Shown here piece after piece: positions 9,601 through 9,964 of a stretch of DNA of 9,964 bases. The notes under the pieces were generated by a model. It was given only the letters and a program-made list of their open reading frames with translations. It ran no database searches and had not been told where the DNA came from. The stretch covers positions 6,871,877 to 6,881,840 of the forward strand of contig CP070627.1 in NCBI GenBank assembly GCA_020355945.1, written 5' to 3'. The stretch's first letter is position 1; each line of letters starts with the position of its first letter. Origin of the DNA: Candidatus Aminicenantota bacterium (GTDB taxonomy: Bacteria; Acidobacteriota; Aminicenantia; UBA2199). Position numbers and translations under genes: made by a program.

Positions 9601-9964
9601 AATGCTCTCGGCGCTTATTTTTCAAGGTATCAGCCAGGGAATGGAAGCCGTTGCCTGCGGTGTGGCATTAATCCCTCAATACGAATATAAACAAATGGGT
9701 CCACTTCCAGTTATTGGTCCTGTTGGTGGGCAAGGATGGGGTGGTCAACAACTCAATAATTTATTTCGTGGTGTTGCCCAGATCATGTCTATATTTTCAT
9801 CCGTATATAATTATCAAGCCAGTAAAGCATCCATACTGGGCGGTTACGATCGCAGGGCAGACGACTGGAAACTCCAAGCCGATTTAGCTAACAAAGAATT
9901 GGAGCAAATAGAAAAACAAATTACTGCCGCGGAAATACGCCGTGCCATCGCAGAAAAGGACTTA
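614..9964 (+). CDS. Giant TcA-type Tc (ABC) toxin subunit, 3' end outside window
   Basis: One frame of 3117 codons runs without a stop from the ATG at 614 to the window edge. TcA proteins form bell-shaped pentamers that bind target cells, inject a central channel into the membrane and translocate the toxic domain of TcC from the TcB-TcC cocoon. Signatures by residue: two transthyretin-like modules (6-205); helical VRP1-like shell, with AQTTGIAAEIFYGLF at 262-276 and CECKHCRSVLSPAAYLVD at 646-663; shell motifs RFINP (869-873), LGWTVIELDK (911-920) and FESWLRLVD (1537-1545); ABC-toxin N-terminal domain (1780-1931); neuraminidase-like domain (1943-2195); FHTFYHPYVCLF (2397-2408); YNWELFFHAPLL (2591-2602); pore-forming helices (about 2830 onward). 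The TcB-binding end is missing. It has no signal peptide: the N-terminus is polar. Photorhabdus TcdA1 is about 2500 residues, so this protein is clearly longer. Expression is probably driven by the sigma-54 promoter at 544-559. Confidence 0.93.
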   Translation, partial: MAVKEFKINGQVIDVKSREGIPGFKVEVWEKALACEDLLGSALTNEQGHFVIAFVTSSHHAMFHYKQAVILFKIYKEDLLVKSTYESIRKMVENHNKIVIEVDIPPEQLAVSGYVVKTDRTPVQGMMVKAFDKGLGKEIPMGDCLTNEDGYYHIRFKSNQLSYKGKKSADLIVRVFENKEAEEPVGTSPFILNALPEENINLMIGKDQYAGPTYYEVLVENLEPELKGVNPDLDKKDVIHLTNKTGIYPREIAYFANAMKLAQTTGIAAEIFYGLFHRQMPISLHGLLSQDKKVLREALETACDRNIINPELKEQIDDIILSLENQKVEQALVDEGTPGYASLKGLLNTAGLNGGKQNTFVNLYVKNEEPIKAFWQDLRTREDFGDQLVDQMQFTFQLGAVTRNNLSLIRELKADPDLNITTLRDLAKLDLDLWKSILNRDEITIPESIKGDTVEDKKHNYALTMTHIIEDAFPTAVMVNRMNLNDVHLTTFFSQNPDFEFRSCRVRDYASQINEIDSSGNLLQNLEAMQRLFRLTPRYDKCKAMKILWENNLCSASEIYSMGKSTFINMHVSGADESEKAQASLDAKILYANAGKVFAMALMTMAKYGYSFNNVETYVTPTNPLPKELSDDFPDLESLFGPIDSCECKHCRSVLSPAAYLVDSLVFLKRGKVKDEEGKLINGQSAYEKFKERRPDIVNILLDCHNTNTTVPYIDLVNEVLENAFLVLNDEKPVKPNYQYQPQFDAEQLTAIPEHIVVPVYDTLAEVKYPGNFCLWLEEARVYLEHLDVHRYRIMEVFRNENSESSPTEVDIAVEYLKMTPVEYQMVITQLNPADYFGVNKFSSLKNVPLLLEQAFIEYEELLDLLASRFINPKGKTITYPEECSLNDATIDLINQEFFRLYCFNFLKKRLGWTVIELDKTMNAFNVTNKIDDDFILNLMYIKRLHEELRVPVVNMLSWWSLIDVAQYNDTECLYNRLFVNPIVNNPLVEDFKLNDDGNDIIGVDKEINDNNYSPLVLAAVNISENDLWQICRNEELEVFSDKDHPNFKKIKLNLVNLSHIYRVASFARALGISIKEYLSLKALTSKAPLDAVKPGPDETPGPPQKTFEFVEIFNKIKKSGFDIETLDYLLRHHYSPNSSIPPSDEEISHFLEELRTELQKIRDEMKMEEGNKQEILDKVLSLIITDGGNKDDLEEKLKLILRGKFDPAKMSEDLLIFLSLRTMFNMGGNQANLDKKLSIVFKDEKIFLEAGKLLHQPYDFEEEEKQNFIEKHFSVFLKTEEERAGFLLRCTVNKEDREETLRNKFSLLYIDENKVTEAMKITLGSSTSPIDEQNEFINQNFSEFIHTESAIANLTGSNALGDTEERIDFVLKPLMVHLSIKYVLPPLNDYLEDLLKSMTDLLYYLLDSLLECLLDYLMGNCIVQKFSGPMGIDTAAVKDLLKTYLSIPKDADQKAVDVFLEETFVNRKPEEPITRDVFERQFNSFELLFKIAIIINKLDIQAEDLDFLFNRGPGIDWLNLEELPLEPIVEDKTSLFESWLRLVDAYDLKKTVFAGSSSIFDLLEMGYNYKNYQLSSTDINVVKERIVNLPNLNKISHTKKDVDIRISEKDWTISFPTDEKLKQLEKYFAQEFQSKKPGIKLDVFQEGEKEKKYKLKSSGSDFLEKLKRFLYESKILTFLIDKTGWDIYSIGFLASPFGYNFLYNWNDGTFSNYRDEKWLLKLRDAIAIIKRIGGSAKQIWSWSTVKVTSDQSRAIKNAAKAKYDNEKWLEIAPPLTNQLREKRRTALLGYIRANTPEPLDADDLYAYYLIDMEMSACAMTSRIKQAICSVQLFVQRILMNLEDGIELDRDAAEEWKWRKNYRVWEANRKIFLFPENWIEPELRDDKSPFFKDLEDELLQDEVNGETAERVYLNYLEKLDEVARLEISGLYKEEYEEKEKNILHVFGRTMGTPHIYYYCQWVNGSYWTPWERIDLDIEGDHLIPVVYNRRLYLFWPEFQEKIIAPPKNDLDGYKKYEPEKYFEIRMYGSEYKNGKWSPPKISRDFEVGRKDEEAPIKEKNEYFFRTFITRDNVLKIVILATKEGNSGTNIITFKKEFKLNNCNGELEESESEGSDGSQSNFVIMRPEDSVIDFMKFKEKPKTETSFVLPGPLTILKSTPGVFRIAYPHQYRNFEGKTNFFYEDDNRTFFVEPKNIRDQSALAGYSIWEDEDDPEPDPGPEPDPGPEPGVDVELDPPKYDGIYEEEHIPENYRPWEEFNGDPLKDWKDRFGWWIFAWFKPPDDDINGWNDPREFIFIPGESPETYTLRDFFYGNNEQYIINRDISYGINNIQPVLQPVSYTTPTITEPVTKKRNLMIKPAAFQFLTNVLDDKGKEQDTPPSLMIINSDLEESDRKYIFHTFYHPYVCLFRKQLNRYGIEGLLNPGNRDDRENQELVRQQVEQLEKESFEDTYIYKKGRIERIEYTASKQLYFGLIFSVDGKECGDYFPFKDDLNNIPLNFEENLNISYDFKDEMEVIACYIYPTDPPYKIGYITFKQITPKSETETFSYEKSDIEIQVKLWYSVEYSYNAVDKTKIPIEKIDFSYEGAYSCYNWELFFHAPLLVATRLSQNQKFAEAQKWFHYIFDPTETEEKAPRRFWKIKPFYDFYQCSEEVEDCYIKNLKRLIEEGDEDFMNQVEQWQDNPFQPHLLARLRIVAYMKTVVMKYIDNLIAWADQLFRRDSIESINEATQLYILAAQILGRRPQIVESKEISSERFDQLLIELEKLKVEKKHSNALHDIETSVVRNFRTPPSTFPSTNTDQSITGLDSFFGFQVPDNTNGDSWILYFCIPRNDKLLSYWDTVADRLFKIRHCMNIEGIVRQLPLFEPPIDPGLLVKAAAAGIDIGSAVNDLYAPLPHYRFSYMLQKALELCGEVKSLGGAMLSALEKRDAEKLALLRAGHEVQMNKAMRQIKEQNIKEAEESLESIHKSKEVTQIRYNYYSSREYMNANEECQLEKMLSALIFQGISQGMEAVACGVALIPQYEYKQMGPLPVIGPVGGQGWGGQQLNNLFRGVAQIMSIFSSVYNYQASKASILGGYDRRADDWKLQADLANKELEQIEKQITAAEIRRAIAEKDL
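629..1230 (+). other. Protein region: tandem transthyretin/carboxypeptidase-regulatory-like modules of the TcA
   Basis: Residues 6-107 and 109-205 repeat the same pattern. Each opens with a beta strand of the form (I/V)xGxV, followed by a P-xx-V core strand (GIPGFKVEVWEK; TPVQGMMVKAFDK). Each then has LTNE-x-G followed by an aromatic/hydrophobic strand: T44-G48 and T146-G150. This is the Ig-like fold signature of the CNA-B / carboxypeptidase-regulatory / transthyretin-like group. The classic insect-pathogen TcA proteins begin directly with the VRP1-like part, so this is an N-terminal extension. A binding or docking role is inferred; no catalytic residues are evident. Confidence 0.75.
1331..5950 (+). 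other. Protein region: VRP1/SpvA-like alpha-helical shell of the TcA
   Basis: About residues 240-1780 form the large helical shell that surrounds the channel in TcA structures. Recognisable family blocks are the IAAEIFYGLF segment (267-276), QLGAVTRNNL, DAFPTAVMVNRM, RLFRLTPRYDK, the CECKHCRSVLSPAAYLVD block (646-663), RFINP (869-873) and LGWTVIELDK (911-920). Further blocks are SHIYRVASFARALG (1059-1072), the charged helix EELRTELQKIRDE (1153-1165) and FESWLRLVD (1537-1545). Receptor-binding domains are usually inserted in this part, but none can be delimited from sequence alone. The stretch from about 1170 to 1480 is the least recognisable. Confidence 0.75.
4817..4864 (+). repeat. Four imperfect 12-base tandem repeats encoding LLxx
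   Basis: Units at 4817-4828, 4829-4840, 4841-4852 and 4853-4864 encode LLYY, LLDS, LLEC and LLDY (residues 1402-1417). The DNA units share the frame (C/T)TGCTGGATTNN with few changes, which suggests slipped-strand duplication inside the coding frame. A related LEDLLKS element lies just upstream. The four-residue Leu-Leu period would give an amphipathic helix with a continuous leucine stripe. Confidence 0.7.
5951..6406 (+). other. Protein region: 'ABC toxin N-terminal' helical domain of the TcA
   Basis: Residues 1780-1931 begin LREKRRTALLGYIRAN and continue through DADDLYAYYLIDMEMS, SVQLFVQRILMNLEDG, WKWRKNYRVWEANRKIFLFP, ENWIEPELRDDKSPFF and LDEVARLEISGLY. This is among the most conserved blocks in TcA-like proteins, and it gives the surest family assignment in the window. 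In TcA it is a helical segment that precedes the neuraminidase-like domain. Confidence 0.88.
6440..7198 (+). other. Protein region: neuraminidase-like domain of the TcA
   Basis: Residues about 1943-2195 start LHVFGRTMGTPHIYYYCQW and include YWTPWERIDLDIEGDHLIPV, NRRLYLFWPEF (1988-1998), FRIAYPHQY (2162-2170) and NFFYEDDNRTFFVEP (2178-2192), all familiar in TcA proteins. Despite the name, no sialidase Asp-box (SxDxGxTW) was seen and no enzyme activity is implied. In TcdA1 this domain closes the tip of the shell and opens when the channel is released. Confidence 0.82.
7250..7297 (+). repeat. 18-base tandem repeat encoding a PEPDPG linker
   Basis: The 18-base unit CCGGAGCCGGATCCAGGA occurs exactly twice (7250-7267, 7268-7285), followed by a partial copy with one change (7286-7297). 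It encodes PEPDPG-PEPDPG-PEPG (residues 2213-2228), directly after the acidic run WEDEDD (2207-2212). It is GC-rich against an AT-leaning gene. It most likely forms a stiff, acidic, extended linker after the neuraminidase-like domain. Copy number may vary between strains. Confidence 0.85.
8384..9964 (+). other. Protein region: C-terminal channel / pore-forming part of the TcA (incomplete)
   Basis: From residue 2591 the sequence is strongly TcA-like: YNWELFFHAPLL, QKWFHYIFDPT (2617-2627), NPFQPHLLARLR (2682-2693), IPRNDKLLSYWDTVADRLFKI (2829-2849, one block) and PHYRFSYMLQKALEL. Long charged helices follow to about 2995. A hydrophobic, Gly/Pro-rich segment (about 2998-3055, with GVALIPQYEY, VIGPVGG and GWGG) fits the membrane-inserting hairpin. 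A return helix with GGYDRRADDWKLQ (3076-3088) then leads to the window edge. The TcB-binding domain should follow. This arrangement matches the central channel helices of TcdA1. Confidence 0.85.

Overview
The window holds the end of one gene and most of a very large second gene, both on the + strand, separated by a 286-base regulatory gap. No tRNA, rRNA, CRISPR array, insertion sequence or supported gene on the - strand was seen.

Layout: (1) Bases 1-327 are the C-terminal part of an Sfp-type 4'-phosphopantetheinyl transferase, identified by the WSLKES and GKGL motifs. (2) Bases 328-613 are non-coding. They hold a hairpin, a 10-bp inverted repeat, a perfect TGCGTCAT-N6-ATGACGCA dyad, a sigma-54 (-24/-12) promoter match, and a strong Shine-Dalgarno sequence. 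(3) Bases 614-9964 are one uninterrupted reading frame of 3117 codons that is still open at the right edge. It encodes a TcA-type subunit of a Tc (toxin complex, ABC toxin) machine.

The TcA protein reads, in order: two transthyretin/carboxypeptidase-regulatory-like beta modules (about residues 6-205); the alpha-helical VRP1/SpvA-like shell with a CxCxxC-SVLSPAAYL motif (about 240-1780); the conserved 'ABC toxin N-terminal' helical domain (about 1780-1931); the so-called neuraminidase-like domain (about 1943-2195); an acidic, Pro-rich linker; and the helical pore-forming/translocation region (about 2590 to the window edge). The TcB-binding C-terminus lies beyond the window. In known Tc toxins a TcA pentamer binds cells, inserts its channel and injects the enzyme carried in the TcB-TcC cocoon, so tcB and tcC genes are expected to the right or elsewhere in the genome.

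Organism: a bacterium with AT-leaning DNA, canonical AGGAGG ribosome binding, probable sigma-54 control and secondary-metabolite capacity (Sfp-type PPTase). The TcA resembles the long 'environmental' TcA forms more than the shorter Photorhabdus/Yersinia ones. The strong Shine-Dalgarno makes Bacteroidota less likely. Candidatus Aminicenantes/Acidobacteriota-like or deltaproteobacterial lineages are possible, but this is a low-confidence guess.

The most interesting signal is the pairing of a giant, N-terminally extended Tc toxin gene with a textbook-spaced sigma-54 promoter and an upstream dyad placed like an enhancer-binding-protein site. This suggests activator-dependent, all-or-none toxin expression.
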